Source: JBPOFM01 sp051252455 (lineage in GTDB: Bacteria; Bacteroidota; Bacteroidia; Flavobacteriales; Flavobacteriaceae). Taken from it: a DNA stretch of 64,000 nucleotides. The position numbers were made by a program, and so were the translations under genes. Shown piece after piece: positions 63,613 to 64,000 of the stretch. The notes below the pieces were generated by a model. The model saw only the letters and a list, made by a program, of their open reading frames with translations, had not been told where the DNA came from and did no database searches. Numbering within the stretch: the stretch's first letter is position 1; each line of letters starts with the position of its first letter. Location of the stretch: the NCBI GenBank assembly GCA_051252455.1, contig JBPOFM010000005.1:62001-126000 (forward strand), written 5' to 3'.

Positions 63613-63736
63613 TTTTTTGTAGGATAAATGGGCAGTTTTGAACGTTGAAAAACGTTAAATAAATGCCAAAATAAACATTTTAGAAGTCTTAAAAACATTG
63701 CAAGACGTAAATAACCTAAACCATTAAACTTAAATT

Positions 63737-64000
63737 ATGAAAAAAATTTCAATTACACTTTTAACAGTCGTTTTATTATCATCATGTGTTTCTAAAAAGA
63801 AATACGTTGCATTGGAAACTGAAAATGGTCAAATCAAAAGTGAACTGACGAAAACACAAGTCGAAAAGGAAGATCTTGAAGCAAAATTCAATGCCATACA
63901 GGTAAGAGTTGATCAATATAATAAAAAAATCAATTCGTTGACTGAAGAGGGCAATGCAAAATTAGTGCAGGCCGATGGTACCGTGATTTCTGAAAACACC
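63737..64000 (+). CDS. Start of an envelope lipoprotein (possibly OmpA-type), cut by window end
   Basis: The 88 codons in the window encode a lipoprotein signal (L-L-S-S-C, cysteine near residue 17), S-K-K-K-Y, and a long heptad-rich coiled coil. This is the typical start of Bacteroidota OmpA-family lipoproteins, whose peptidoglycan-binding domain would lie beyond the window. The call of OmpA is inferred, as the C-terminal domain is not visible. Confidence 0.6.
   Translation, partial: MKKISITLLTVVLLSSCVSKKKYVALETENGQIKSELTKTQVEKEDLEAKFNAIQVRVDQYNKKINSLTEEGNAKLVQADGTVISENT

Noticed and set aside
1..64000. tRNA, rRNA, integrase, transposase or prophage genes
   Set aside because: I looked for them along the whole window, especially around the ABC-3C operon and the orphan pair, and saw none. 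Short or degraded remnants could be missed by eye.

Overview
The window looks like a chromosomal segment of a marine or freshwater member of the Flavobacteriaceae (Bacteroidota). The support is: two proteins with C-terminal T9SS type A sorting domains, many Bacteroidota-type lipoproteins, absence of useful Shine-Dalgarno sequences, A-rich start regions, TAnnTTTG-like promoter boxes, a low-GC background, and several small families that I know only from flavobacteria. No rRNA, tRNA, CRISPR array, integrase or insertion sequence was found.

Layout. Bases 1-6782 hold the tail of an NADPH reductase, a DUF4251 lipoprotein, and a giant secreted protein that joins a diheme cytochrome to PKD, FG-GAP/VCBS, ASPIC/UnbV and T9SS domains. 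Bases 6888-11206 are a markedly A+T-rich four-gene operon on the minus strand. It encodes an ABC three-component (ABC-3C) conflict-type system (C-terminal-domain protein, middle component, DUF3732 ATPase with a zinc-hook-like CPFC) followed by a TraB/TIKI-like putative metallohydrolase. This is the best candidate for a novel system. Bases 11361-13853 hold a pair of flavobacterial orphan genes of higher GC, separated by a terminator and an 18-copy 9-bp tandem array.

Bases 13854-25516 hold a TPR-adenylate cyclase operon, a luciferase-like oxidoreductase, a GreA-like factor, a BLUF photosensor, an acyl-CoA dehydrogenase, a Tat-exported TIM-barrel protein, an MFS exporter and an NhaC antiporter. 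Bases 25634-32681 form a reduced-sulfur island. On the plus strand are DoxX, DsrE, a SoxB-like lipoprotein, a TlpA-type protein and a second, cytoplasmic SoxB-like protein. Converging on the minus strand are a persulfide dioxygenase-rhodanese fusion and a split YeeE/YedE transporter. Together these suggest import and turnover of thiosulfate or sulfane sulfur without a full Sox complex.

Bases 33041-38323 contain small flavobacterial proteins (one of only 59 aa) and the YbbA-YbbP ABC system divergent from a TesA-like lipoprotein, an arrangement also seen in E. coli. Bases 38585-42048 hold a T9SS cargo protein and a possible cold-adaptation cluster (fatty acid desaturase, DbpA-like helicase, cold-shock protein). 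Bases 42352-53935 hold a patatin, a large-subunit catalase, an SDR, a five-gene electrophile/oxidative-stress operon, two paralogous YtxH-like proteins and an intradiol-dioxygenase-like protein. The remainder holds a TPR regulator, an alcohol dehydrogenase, a double-DUF302 lipoprotein, an EamA transporter, an MscS channel, an M19 dipeptidase, an alpha/beta hydrolase, and the start of what may be an OmpA-type lipoprotein cut by the window end.

Several gene-free stretches carry unusual short tandem arrays (9, 11, 11 and 21 bp). Two of these arrays lie directly downstream of intrinsic terminators. All functions are read from sequence motifs by eye; no database search was possible.
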